Virus record (IMG/VR): IMGVR_UViG_3300020467_000024
Coordinates: 1 to 32,307 of that record
Direction: 5' to 3' (one strand)
Length of the DNA stretch: 32,307 nucleotides
Source of the DNA: a virus
The notes beneath the pieces were generated by a model. The model saw only the letters and a list, made by a program, of their open reading frames with translations. It did not search any database and was not told the DNA's origin. Numbering within the stretch: position 1 is the stretch's first letter; every line of letters begins with the position of its first letter. The translations under genes and the position numbers were made by a program. Of this stretch, positions 16,411 to 25,084 are shown in pieces.

Positions 16411-16741
16411 AGTTAGATTCCCATTATCTGATATAAAATTTCATAATATTCCAGTAGTAGGTCAGTTTTACACCAAACAAGAGGTGGATAAACTGATCAA
16501 GGATGCTGTGGATGAAGCAAGACGTATCGATGAAGAGTCGATGGCAAAGCACAATAGAGATGCAACTGTCATCAGTATGATTCTTGGTTTTACAACTCTT
16601 GCTTTGTTTGTTGATGGTCTTCTAAGACTGTTAGGAATAACACCTCCGTTCATGGATATAGACATTAATATTATAGATGATATTGTTCAAAAGGTTGAAA
16701 CAGATCTTGTACCACTGATTCAGAAAATTCCCCGAATCTAA
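16403..16741 (+). CDS. Small single-membrane-span protein
   Basis: Start ATG 16403 is preferred over ATG 16385 because AAGG at 16393-16396 is a well-spaced ribosome site. The product has 112 residues. A soluble N-terminus with a charged helix (EVDKLIKDAVDEARRIDEES) leads into one hydrophobic span at residues 56-78 (VISMILGFTTLALFVDGLLR). A C-terminal amphipathic helix with several acidic residues follows. The topology could fit a holin, an antiholin or another envelope protein, but no family was recognised and no endolysin gene is next to it. It shares the sigma70-like promoter at 16160-16188 with the preceding 66-aa gene. Confidence 0.65.
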   Translation: MSKVRFPLSDIKFHNIPVVGQFYTKQEVDKLIKDAVDEARRIDEESMAKHNRDATVISMILGFTTLALFVDGLLRLLGITPPFMDIDINIIDDIVQKVETDLVPLIQKIPRI

Positions 16742-16746
16742 GGGGG

Positions 16747-16754
16747 TATAAATA
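16747..16754 (+). promoter_or_regulatory. Late promoter TATAAATA
   Basis: Perfect match to the T4 late box, 29 bases before the 1859-aa fibre gene and just after the stop of the small membrane protein. Confidence 0.85.
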
Positions 16755-16782
16755 AGTTGAAGCAATGGTGTCAGGATAGGTA

Positions 16783-19700
16783 ATGCCGTTAAGTAGACTT
16801 GAAAATTTTCTAAAGAATGTACAGGGTAACGTTTTATACGTAAACCCAGAAGAACTTGATGCAACGGATGACGTAAGTAATAGAGGTAATTCTCGAACTC
16901 GCCCGTTCAGAACAATACAAAGAGCACTGATAGAGTCAGCAAGATTTTCATATCAACCAGGTCAAGATAACGATAGATTTGATAAGACAACAATACATGT
17001 ATCAACAGGTGTACACTTCATTGATAACAGACCAGGTTATCAAATAGACACCTCTGGTAATATAACTGACATAAATGGTAGTTCTCAATCCATATCTGAA
17101 TTTTCAATAGGCACAAATTTTGATATTCAGGATCCAGCAAACGTTTTACATATATTCAACTCTGCAGAAGGTGGTGTTATATTACCAAGAGGTACATCTA
17201 TTATAGGTGCTGACCTAAGAAAGACAAAGATAAGACCAAAATACATACCCGATCCTAATAACAATAGCATACCGAGCACTGCAATATTCCGTGTGACAGG
17301 TGGATGTTTCTTCTTTGGATTTACATTATTTGATGGTGACCCTGCTGACAGAGTATTCAGAGACTTCACATCAAATACATATAATCCAAATTATTCACAC
17401 CATAAACTTACCTGCTTTGAGTATGCTGATGGTATCAATCAAGTAGGAAGTAGTGGTAACACTGACTTAGACATGTATTATGCTAAGTTGACCAGAGCTT
17501 ATGGTACTAACTCTGGACGTGCACTACCAGTTTATCCAGCGAATAAAGATTTTCAGAAGATACCTGAAGAGATGAAGATTGTGGGACCTGTCTCACAGAT
17601 AGGTGCCATTGAGATTGAGGACATATTCTCTGGATCTAATTCTACTGATACTACAGCAACCAGAATTGTTACTGTAATAACAAAAGAATCTCACAATTTA
17701 GCTGCTGGCACTGCGATATTAGTATCCGATGTGAACGCTAGTGGTAATAACGGTGATGAGTATGATGGAACTCATGTGGTAGCACAGGTTATAAACGACA
17801 CCACATTTACATATTCATTATCAGTTGTACCTGCAACCACAGCATTACCTAATCTTACTGGTATCAACCCTTCAGTTGTACCTGAAAGTGATACTATAGC
17901 GTCAGCATCACCATATATCTTCAACTGTACACTTAGATCAGTGTTTGGAATGAATGGGTTGCATGCTGATGGTAACAAGGCAACTGGATTCAAATCTATG
18001 CTTGCTGCTCAGTTTACTGGTATAGGACTTCAAAAAGATGATAATGCATTTGTCAAGTATAATACCACATCTGGAGTTTATGAAGACCAAGCGACTCTTG
18101 GGTCATCTACAACACTACACGTTGATAGTCTAGCAAGATTCAAACCAGAATTTGAAAATTTCCATATCAAAGGTTCAAATAAAGCGGGTCTACAACTTGT
18201 TTCAGTATTTGCGATTGGATATGCGAAGCACTTTGTTGTAGAAACTGGTGCTGACTTCTCACTTACCAACTCTAACTCAAACTTTGGTGCTTTAGCACTC
18301 GAAGCAAATGGTTTCAGAGATGAGGCGTTTACGAAGGATGATAAAGGTTTTATAACTGCTATAGTTCCCCCACAGAAAAACCTTGCAAAAGATAAGACAA
18401 TTAACTATTTGTCTATCGCCACAGGTCTTACCACAACAACTGCAGGTGACACTAAATTATTCATTAGTAAATTCACCAGCAAAGGAAATCCACCACCTGC
18501 AACATCATCAGGTTTTATAGTGGGTAACAAAGAGGGTGATACAATTTCTTGTAATATTGAAAATGTAATTGAGACAGCGAATATATTGATGCCTACACCA
18601 CAGATTCCTGATGTTGGGGTGTCTGCAAAGAAAGTTGTAAGAGTTGGGCAAAACTCTGGTATTAATAGTATAACATCTGGTCTCTTCACTCTTGAAACAT
18701 TTCACCAATTATTACCTGGCGAGTCTGTAAGAGTTATATCAGAAAATGGATCACTTCCTGATGGATTGGAAAATAATAGAAAATATTTTGCTGTTACTAC
18801 AGGAGTTGGTACACATCAGGTCAAACTTGCAAATAGTAGAAATGCTGCTATCAATGGAAATGCAATCACTGGAATAAACAACTTAGGTGGTAAACTTTCT
18901 ATCATATCAAAAGTTGATGATAAAAAACCAGGTGATGAAGGGCATCCTATACAATATGATGATACAGCAGGTGGATGGTATCTGAATGTCGGCACTGCAA
19001 GTGGTTTGTCCACATCAATTGCAACTAATGCACTTGCTTTAGCACCTGAGACACCTACTACCACATTGATAAGAAAGTCAGATGACAGGGTAGATTTAGA
19101 AAAAATATACAGATTCAGATACTCAATACCAGAGGGATCATCTCTTGCTGCTGAACCTACAAATGGTTTCGTAATACAAGATAGTGCATCGGTAATTGAT
19201 GATAGTAAATTCCAAGATGATAATGCATCACTGACATCTGATACAGATCTAAGAACACAGAATAGTATTATAACAGCATCATGGGGTTCTAATGTTGGTA
19301 TTATAACAACAAAACAACCACACAATCTAAATGTAGGACAACCTGTTGAAATTAAGAGATTGCGAAGTGCAAATAATACTCTTGGTTTAGAGGGTCAAGG
19401 ATTCAACAGATTGTTCACAGTTACCTCTGTAGAAGATCCAAAAACCTTCAAGGTAGGTCTTACTACAGATCCTGGTGCTGTCACTAAAATAACCAATATT
19501 CCATATACCCAAGTTGATAGAACTGTAGTTGGTTCGGGACGTACATTTAGTCCATTCTTCACTAGAAAAGACTTCGGTCCTGATTATCAAATCTTCACTC
19601 AAGAAACAGTACAAAGATTTGCAAAATCATCACAAGATGGGATTTACGACCTTACAATACTAGGTTATCTTAATTCTGCAAATGTTTCACCATTTACAGA

Positions 19701-22362
19701 TCAATCTATAAAATTTGGGCAAGATGTCAACGACTTTAGACCTAGAATCAATAGAGACACGGGGGATGATGATCCTGATGCAGCAGTTAGTTTTGCTTTA
19801 AGAGACAAGATTGGTCAGGTAAAAACAAATGATCTCTCTAAAAGCATAACAAAAGAAACTGTATTCAATTTTGTTGAGAATACTGGTGTTGGATTAGGTA
19901 TCACTGCAGCGACTGTCACTGGAGCAGGTGCTATAAAAGATCTTACTATTGACCTTAACAGGGGACATAATTTCAATGGTATCGAAACAGTTACTAATAT
20001 CACAGGTGGTTCAAACTATGGTACTAACAGTGGTGCTGATGAATTCTATTTCAGTGTAAATCTTGTCGGAGGTACTGGTCAAGGAGCAACTGCAGATGTG
20101 ACTGTGGGAGCAGCTGCAACAATCACCAGCATAGACATTGTTGACGCAGGTTCTGGATATGCTGTAAATGATACTCTTACTATAAAGGGAGTTCCCTTCA
20201 TAGCACCAGGTACTGATTGTGAGGTGACAGTCAACACAATTGACAATAAGGTAGGTGATATTATGCAGACTGTTGGTATAGGATCAACAGCGTATAATGG
20301 TATCAATAAAATATCTCAAATCACTGAGAAGGGAAGATTTACCTTTAGAGGTAAAGCGGTTGGTGACTTCTCAACACCTGGCGGTTTTGCTTATCATGTA
20401 GGTGTGTCTACACAGATTACAAATATTGTTCATGATACCATAAGTGGTATTGCAACGGTCACATTGTTCCAAGATATAGGTTTGAGGCGTGGAGATCTTA
20501 TTGTAATCAATGATGCCAACTCGGAATATAATGGAACTCATGTAATTGAAGATAGGATAGGGTATGGATCATCCTTGTCAGTCAACATAGGGGCAAGTTC
20601 CTCACCTGCTTTCAGTGGTTCAAGTGCCTATGCACATGATGCAGGTATATCAATGAGAGCATTCAACCAGAATGTTCCAATTTACGGTGGTCATACCACA
20701 GTAATTGATACATCAATGTCTGAGACCACAACAACGATAGGACTACAAAATAAAAATATGTTCCGTCGTGGTGATTACATCATGATTGATGAGGAAATAC
20801 TTAGAATCGCAAATAAAAATTGTACTGAAGTTATAAGAGGATTATTTGGAACTCTTTCAGTTTCACATCTTAGATTCAATGCTGTCAGAAAGATAAAGGT
20901 ACTCGCTGTAGAGAATAGAAGAAACTCTATTATACGAGCATCAGGTCATACCTTTGAGTATCTTGGTTTCGGACCAGGTAACTATTCTACTTCATTACCT
21001 CAGACTCAAGATAGAGTATTGAGTGATGATGATCAACTATTTGCTCAGTCTATCAATGTCAATGGTGGTTCTGTTGTATACACGGGACTGAATGACAAAG
21101 GTGAGTTCTTCGTAGGAAGGAAAAAAATTGATGCATTAACTGGTGAGGAAGAGTCAACAATCGTACAGATTGATCAATCAGCAGTATCAAATAAACTCGC
21201 ATCCTCTGTAAGTTTTGATGATGTGGTGGTGAAAAATAGTTTGAGTAGTGAAAATGATACTGAGATAATTGATCTCAAGTTGAAAGGAAATAGAAGTGGT
21301 GGTATAGGACAATCACTTTTACTCGGTATATCACAGAATACTCCTACAAGTAGTGTAGATAATATTTTATTTGCAACATCATTTGATAGGGGTGGATATC
21401 TTGGTTGGGTTAGAACTACAGACTCAGGTCAACCATGGCAGAAGTTTGGTCCTATTTCAAAAGATGCTAATACTGAGCATTATGTTATTGACAAACTTGC
21501 TATCGGTCAATCAGATGCAGGTACAGGAAAGGTGCTTGGTGTTTCAGGTGATGTTACCATCACTGGTGGTATAGAAGTGTCAGGAGTGACCACAAGTGGT
21601 CAACTCGTAGCTGGCACTGCTAAAGTATCTGATCTTTCCTCTGGTAGAGTTGTAATTACAGGCACTGACGGTGAACTAGAAGATAGTTCATCTCTCACAT
21701 TCTCAGGTGCCACACTTACATCAAACACACTCAACGTCACAAACACTGTTACTGCTACGAACGTATCAGCATCAGGCACAGTGCAAGGTGAACATCTAAA
21801 ATCCACTGATGATGCTGAGATTACAGATGATTTGACTGTGGGTGGTGATGTATCAGTATCAGGATCACACACAGTTTCAGGTAATATTCAAGCAACTGGA
21901 CAAGTATCTGGAGGATCAGCAAGTATAACAGGAACTGCAACCGCTAATGCTTTTGTAGGTGCTGGTACGATACCTGTTGGTGGTATTATAATGTGGTCTG
22001 GAGCATCAGTGCCCTCTAATTTTGCACTATGTGATGGAAATGCAGGTACCCCAGATTTGAGAGATCGATTTATTGTTGGTTCTGGTAGTGCGTACACTAT
22101 CGGTGACACAGGTGGTTCTAAAGATGCGGTTGCTGTAGCACACAGTCACACAGTCACAGATCCAGGTCACAGTCATACTCAATCTGGTGGAGGAACACAG
22201 GATGATGGTGGTAGCAACGTACCAGGTTCTACAAGTGGGGGATCTCAGAGCAATATCAATGATGCCACAACTGGCATTTCTCTTTCATCTGGTGGTGTTT
22301 CTGGAACTGACAAAAACTTACCACCATATTATGCATTAGCATACATCATGCGTATCTCTTGA
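16783..22362 (+). CDS. Giant tail-fibre protein with N-terminal beta-helix region and C-terminal tail-collar domain
   Basis: This 1859-residue protein begins PLSRLENFLKNVQGNVLYVN and has a pectate-lyase-like beta-helix region (about 20-200; GNSRTRPFRTIQRALIES, ATIH-type strands). Long repetitive beta-rich segments follow, including a DAGSGY unit near residue 1123. A module with HTFEYLGFGPGNYST at about 1385-1458 is shared with the next fibre. The C-terminus (from about 1729) is a phage tail-collar domain, IPVGGIIMWSG ... LCDGNAGTPDLRDRFIVG. It has paired HxH motifs (HSH 1787-1789 and HSH 1796-1798) like the metal-binding histidines of T4 gp12. This end is the likely receptor-binding tip. Confidence 0.85.
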   Translation: MPLSRLENFLKNVQGNVLYVNPEELDATDDVSNRGNSRTRPFRTIQRALIESARFSYQPGQDNDRFDKTTIHVSTGVHFIDNRPGYQIDTSGNITDINGSSQSISEFSIGTNFDIQDPANVLHIFNSAEGGVILPRGTSIIGADLRKTKIRPKYIPDPNNNSIPSTAIFRVTGGCFFFGFTLFDGDPADRVFRDFTSNTYNPNYSHHKLTCFEYADGINQVGSSGNTDLDMYYAKLTRAYGTNSGRALPVYPANKDFQKIPEEMKIVGPVSQIGAIEIEDIFSGSNSTDTTATRIVTVITKESHNLAAGTAILVSDVNASGNNGDEYDGTHVVAQVINDTTFTYSLSVVPATTALPNLTGINPSVVPESDTIASASPYIFNCTLRSVFGMNGLHADGNKATGFKSMLAAQFTGIGLQKDDNAFVKYNTTSGVYEDQATLGSSTTLHVDSLARFKPEFENFHIKGSNKAGLQLVSVFAIGYAKHFVVETGADFSLTNSNSNFGALALEANGFRDEAFTKDDKGFITAIVPPQKNLAKDKTINYLSIATGLTTTTAGDTKLFISKFTSKGNPPPATSSGFIVGNKEGDTISCNIENVIETANILMPTPQIPDVGVSAKKVVRVGQNSGINSITSGLFTLETFHQLLPGESVRVISENGSLPDGLENNRKYFAVTTGVGTHQVKLANSRNAAINGNAITGINNLGGKLSIISKVDDKKPGDEGHPIQYDDTAGGWYLNVGTASGLSTSIATNALALAPETPTTTLIRKSDDRVDLEKIYRFRYSIPEGSSLAAEPTNGFVIQDSASVIDDSKFQDDNASLTSDTDLRTQNSIITASWGSNVGIITTKQPHNLNVGQPVEIKRLRSANNTLGLEGQGFNRLFTVTSVEDPKTFKVGLTTDPGAVTKITNIPYTQVDRTVVGSGRTFSPFFTRKDFGPDYQIFTQETVQRFAKSSQDGIYDLTILGYLNSANVSPFTDQSIKFGQDVNDFRPRINRDTGDDDPDAAVSFALRDKIGQVKTNDLSKSITKETVFNFVENTGVGLGITAATVTGAGAIKDLTIDLNRGHNFNGIETVTNITGGSNYGTNSGADEFYFSVNLVGGTGQGATADVTVGAAATITSIDIVDAGSGYAVNDTLTIKGVPFIAPGTDCEVTVNTIDNKVGDIMQTVGIGSTAYNGINKISQITEKGRFTFRGKAVGDFSTPGGFAYHVGVSTQITNIVHDTISGIATVTLFQDIGLRRGDLIVINDANSEYNGTHVIEDRIGYGSSLSVNIGASSSPAFSGSSAYAHDAGISMRAFNQNVPIYGGHTTVIDTSMSETTTTIGLQNKNMFRRGDYIMIDEEILRIANKNCTEVIRGLFGTLSVSHLRFNAVRKIKVLAVENRRNSIIRASGHTFEYLGFGPGNYSTSLPQTQDRVLSDDDQLFAQSINVNGGSVVYTGLNDKGEFFVGRKKIDALTGEEESTIVQIDQSAVSNKLASSVSFDDVVVKNSLSSENDTEIIDLKLKGNRSGGIGQSLLLGISQNTPTSSVDNILFATSFDRGGYLGWVRTTDSGQPWQKFGPISKDANTEHYVIDKLAIGQSDAGTGKVLGVSGDVTITGGIEVSGVTTSGQLVAGTAKVSDLSSGRVVITGTDGELEDSSSLTFSGATLTSNTLNVTNTVTATNVSASGTVQGEHLKSTDDAEITDDLTVGGDVSVSGSHTVSGNIQATGQVSGGSASITGTATANAFVGAGTIPVGGIIMWSGASVPSNFALCDGNAGTPDLRDRFIVGSGSAYTIGDTGGSKDAVAVAHSHTVTDPGHSHTQSGGGTQDDGGSNVPGSTSGGSQSNINDATTGISLSSGGVSGTDKNLPPYYALAYIMRIS
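20935..21156 (+). repeat. Fibre module 'TFEYLG...VVYTG' (copy 1)
   Basis: Encodes HTFEYLGFGPGNYST, then GGSVVYTGLNDKGEFFVG and a TGEEE end. A diverged second copy lies at 24471-24690 in the 782-aa fibre. Confidence 0.7.
21969..22362 (+). other. Tail-collar / receptor-binding domain coding segment
   Basis: Encodes the gp12-like collar domain of the giant fibre, including LCDGNAGTPDLRDRFIVG and two HxH motifs (22141-22149 and 22168-22176). It ends LPPYYALAYIMRIS, the usual collar-domain terminus. Confidence 0.85.
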
Positions 22363-22368
22363 TAAATA
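22361..22368 (+). promoter_or_regulatory. Late promoter GATAAATA
   Basis: One mismatch to TATAAATA, 26 bases before the 782-aa fibre gene. Its first two bases are part of the upstream TGA stop (22360-22362). Confidence 0.75.
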
Positions 22369-22393
22369 CAAATACTAAGGAGTATAATAGTAG

Positions 22394-24742
22394 ATGGCAT
22401 CAGTAAATAAAAAATTTGCTGTAGAAAAAGGTCTTGAAGTCGGTGATGACGCACTGGTTGTCGATGCTGATGGTAGAAAGACTGGTATAGGCAAAACTGA
22501 TCCCAAATTCGGATTGGATGTTGCTCTTACTGCAAATTTTGACGGAATAGTTGCAGCGTCTTCGGTTGGTATTGGTAGCACTCAACCAGAAAAAGATGTC
22601 GATATTAATAAAGATACTATAATAAGAAAGAAAGTATTTGATTCATTTGGTTCTTCTGGTACTGCAGGTCAGGTTCTTACTAGCACAGGAACTGGTATCT
22701 CATTCTCATCTGCTGCAAATTTAGAAGGATTAGCATCAGATGGTACCAAGACTCTACAATTCAAGAAGGCAGATGGTAAGTTTGGCGGAGCAGCAACCTT
22801 TGTTTATGACAGTGCAAATGATAGGGTAGGTCTTGGCACCACAGGTCCTGAATATCAATTACAAATTTCAGGTGGACAAGTTCATATTGAGAGTCAATTT
22901 CTTGATAGTAATAAGACTGTTGGTGTTGCTAAATCAGTCCTTGCATCTACTGCAGACGGTAAGACAATATGGGTTCCAAAGGGATCAGAAATAGCAAATG
23001 TCATTTTCGTATCTGAGAATGGAGATGATCAAAGTGATGGGTTATCGCCAGGTACAGCTAAGAGAACTGTTGGTGGTGCAACAAGTATAGCAGTTGCAGG
23101 TAGTAATATAAGAGTAGCAGCAGGGATATATCAAGAAAATAATCCAGTCTTTATACCAAGAAATGTCACCATAGACGGTGATGACATGAGGAATACACAG
23201 ATCATACCCTCAAATGCAGGTAAAGATCTATTTCATGTCAACAATGGTACACTGATACAGAATCTTTCATTTGTAGGTGCAGCTAATACGGGTGCTATCA
23301 TAGCATTTCCCCCTGAAGGTGTAACAAATAGACATAAATTTGTTGCTGGTTATGGTGCTACAAACGCTGTCAAGGTAGGTCCTAATTGGCATACAGGTGC
23401 ATCAATCACTCCTACATTTGTATCGTACGATCCACTTACAGGTATTACCACAATCACGAAATCATCTCATGGTTTGACAGTGAGTGATACAGTGGGCATT
23501 GTCACCAACAGTATAGCGTTTACCTGTGATCAGGATAGACATGCTACGATACATCCATACCCAAGACCAACTGATCCACTTGCAGGTATCTTTACTGCTA
23601 TAACTGCCACAACAGATGACACCTTTACAATAAATGTTGGTGATGCTGGATCTCATAAGAGGATCGCAGGTATCATAACACAGTCACCTTATATTAGAAA
23701 CTGCACGAACTTTGTTCCTAATTCGATTGGAATGAAGATTGATGGTAGTGTTATCGGTGGACTGAAGTCAATGAACGTTGACTCATATACACAGTATAAT
23801 CAAGGTGGTATTGGTGTTACGATATCTAATGATGGATATGCTCAATTAGTTTCAATATTCACCATTTGTGATGAGGCAGCAATCACTGCTGTGTCTGGTG
23901 GACAATGTGATCTTAATAATTCTAACGCATCATTCGGAACTAGAGGACTTGTAGCGTCAGGTGTTGGCACAGTTACTCAAACTGGTATTATTACCAGTGT
24001 TGCTGCTGCTGATCAAAACGTTATTGAAGTTGCTAATCTTACAACAGAAAGACCATATACAGGACAGGTATTATATCTTGGAGAGTTATTCAATGGTGTG
24101 AGGGATGTAACTGTAACTAACGCAGGTTCAGGATATACAAGTGCTAATCCACCTTTAGTCACTTTCTCTAGTCCATCTGGTCCTGATGGTATCACTGCAG
24201 AGGGTGTAGCAGTTGTTAGTGGTTTTGGTAGTATAACTTCAGTTACGGTCACAGCATCTGGTTCACAATACAGGGCAGCTCCCACGGTTTCAATCGCTGC
24301 TGGTTCAGGTGTCACTGCAATAGCATCTGCTAGTTTAGATCCATCTTATTTTACCATAAATAGTACGACTCCAGTTACAGCTGGTGTTTCTACTATAACT
24401 CTTGACCAAAATCTACCTTCTAGTGTGGGCGTTGGATCAACAGTTCCTTTCGCAAGACAATCACTTATTCTTGCATCATCATACACCTTTGAATACATAG
24501 GTGCAGGTCTTACGATCAGCGTTGCACAACCTAGAAAAGGTGGTCAAACAATACCTGAAAATGAAACTACCTCTGAAGAAGGAGGAAGAGTCGTATATAC
24601 ATCTACTGATGAAAGAGGTAACCTCAAAGTCGGTGATGGATTTACAATCAATCAACAGACAGGTACTGTCACGGGTGAGGCATTCAACAAGAGTATTCAA
24701 GCAACACTTACACCACTTATCATAGCACTCGGAGGATCATAA
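22394..24742 (+). CDS. Beta-helix tail-fibre-like structural protein
   Basis: This 782-residue protein starts with short GIG-rich fibre repeats (GRKTGIGKTDPKFGLDV, VGLGTTGPEYQLQISG). A pectate-lyase-like domain follows from about residue 205: IFVSENGDDQSDGLSPGTAK, then PRNVTIDGDD-type coils. A region of NAGSGYT repeats lies near 575-645, and the C-terminal module YTFEYIGAGLTIS...GGRVVYTSTDERGNLKVG is shared with the giant fibre. The protein is probably a fibre or a baseplate appendage that binds surface polysaccharide. Enzymatic activity is not evident. AAGGAG at 22377-22382 is a long-spaced ribosome site. The gene is probably cotranscribed with the next two genes. Confidence 0.8.
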   Translation: MASVNKKFAVEKGLEVGDDALVVDADGRKTGIGKTDPKFGLDVALTANFDGIVAASSVGIGSTQPEKDVDINKDTIIRKKVFDSFGSSGTAGQVLTSTGTGISFSSAANLEGLASDGTKTLQFKKADGKFGGAATFVYDSANDRVGLGTTGPEYQLQISGGQVHIESQFLDSNKTVGVAKSVLASTADGKTIWVPKGSEIANVIFVSENGDDQSDGLSPGTAKRTVGGATSIAVAGSNIRVAAGIYQENNPVFIPRNVTIDGDDMRNTQIIPSNAGKDLFHVNNGTLIQNLSFVGAANTGAIIAFPPEGVTNRHKFVAGYGATNAVKVGPNWHTGASITPTFVSYDPLTGITTITKSSHGLTVSDTVGIVTNSIAFTCDQDRHATIHPYPRPTDPLAGIFTAITATTDDTFTINVGDAGSHKRIAGIITQSPYIRNCTNFVPNSIGMKIDGSVIGGLKSMNVDSYTQYNQGGIGVTISNDGYAQLVSIFTICDEAAITAVSGGQCDLNNSNASFGTRGLVASGVGTVTQTGIITSVAAADQNVIEVANLTTERPYTGQVLYLGELFNGVRDVTVTNAGSGYTSANPPLVTFSSPSGPDGITAEGVAVVSGFGSITSVTVTASGSQYRAAPTVSIAAGSGVTAIASASLDPSYFTINSTTPVTAGVSTITLDQNLPSSVGVGSTVPFARQSLILASSYTFEYIGAGLTISVAQPRKGGQTIPENETTSEEGGRVVYTSTDERGNLKVGDGFTINQQTGTVTGEAFNKSIQATLTPLIIALGGS
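24471..24690 (+). repeat. Fibre module 'TFEYIG...VVYTS' (copy 2)
   Basis: Diverged copy of the segment at 20935-21156, with the same order of motifs: TFEY-G, P, GG-VVYT and a Gly-rich end with TG. Confidence 0.7.
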
Positions 24743-24745
24743 AGA

Positions 24746-25084
24746 ATGGCTGCGATTCCATTAAATAAATTCAGAACTATCACTCACACTCTGACTACAT
24801 CTGCAGTGGGAATATATACATGCCCGCCAGGTGTTGCAGCGTTGATTATCTACGGAAATGTTGCTAACGTTGGTAGTTCATCATCTGTGAGATCCTTTAC
24901 AGTATCACACAGCAGAAATGGGGTAGACACTGAAATTGTGAATGCAATAAAAATTCCAGATTCAGATGCCATGAACTTCATTGATGGTAGATTAGTTTTA
25001 GAAACAGGTGACATCCTGAAAATATCTGGGGATGTCAATAACACCATGAAAGGTATTATCAGTATTTTGGAGAACGCTAAGTAA
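24746..25084 (+). CDS. Small virion structural protein next to fibres
   Basis: This 112-residue beta-rich protein has the pattern IYTCPPGVAALIIYGNVANV, a central TVSHSRNG, then IPDSDAMNFIDGRLVLETGD. The same layout is found in small proteins next to tail-fibre genes of marine phages, which are usually listed as structural proteins. It may cap or attach a fibre. It lies four bases after the 782-aa gene and directly abuts the next gene, so all three should be on one late transcript. No enzymatic motif is seen. Confidence 0.65.
   Translation: MAAIPLNKFRTITHTLTTSAVGIYTCPPGVAALIIYGNVANVGSSSSVRSFTVSHSRNGVDTEIVNAIKIPDSDAMNFIDGRLVLETGDILKISGDVNNTMKGIISILENAK

Noticed and set aside
22359-22388. Sigma70-like promoter TTGATA, 18 bp, TATAAT before the 782-aa fibre
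   Set aside because: The predicted start of transcription falls at about the ATG (22394) and would leave no leader. The overlapping GATAAATA late box fits the spacing of other fibre genes better.
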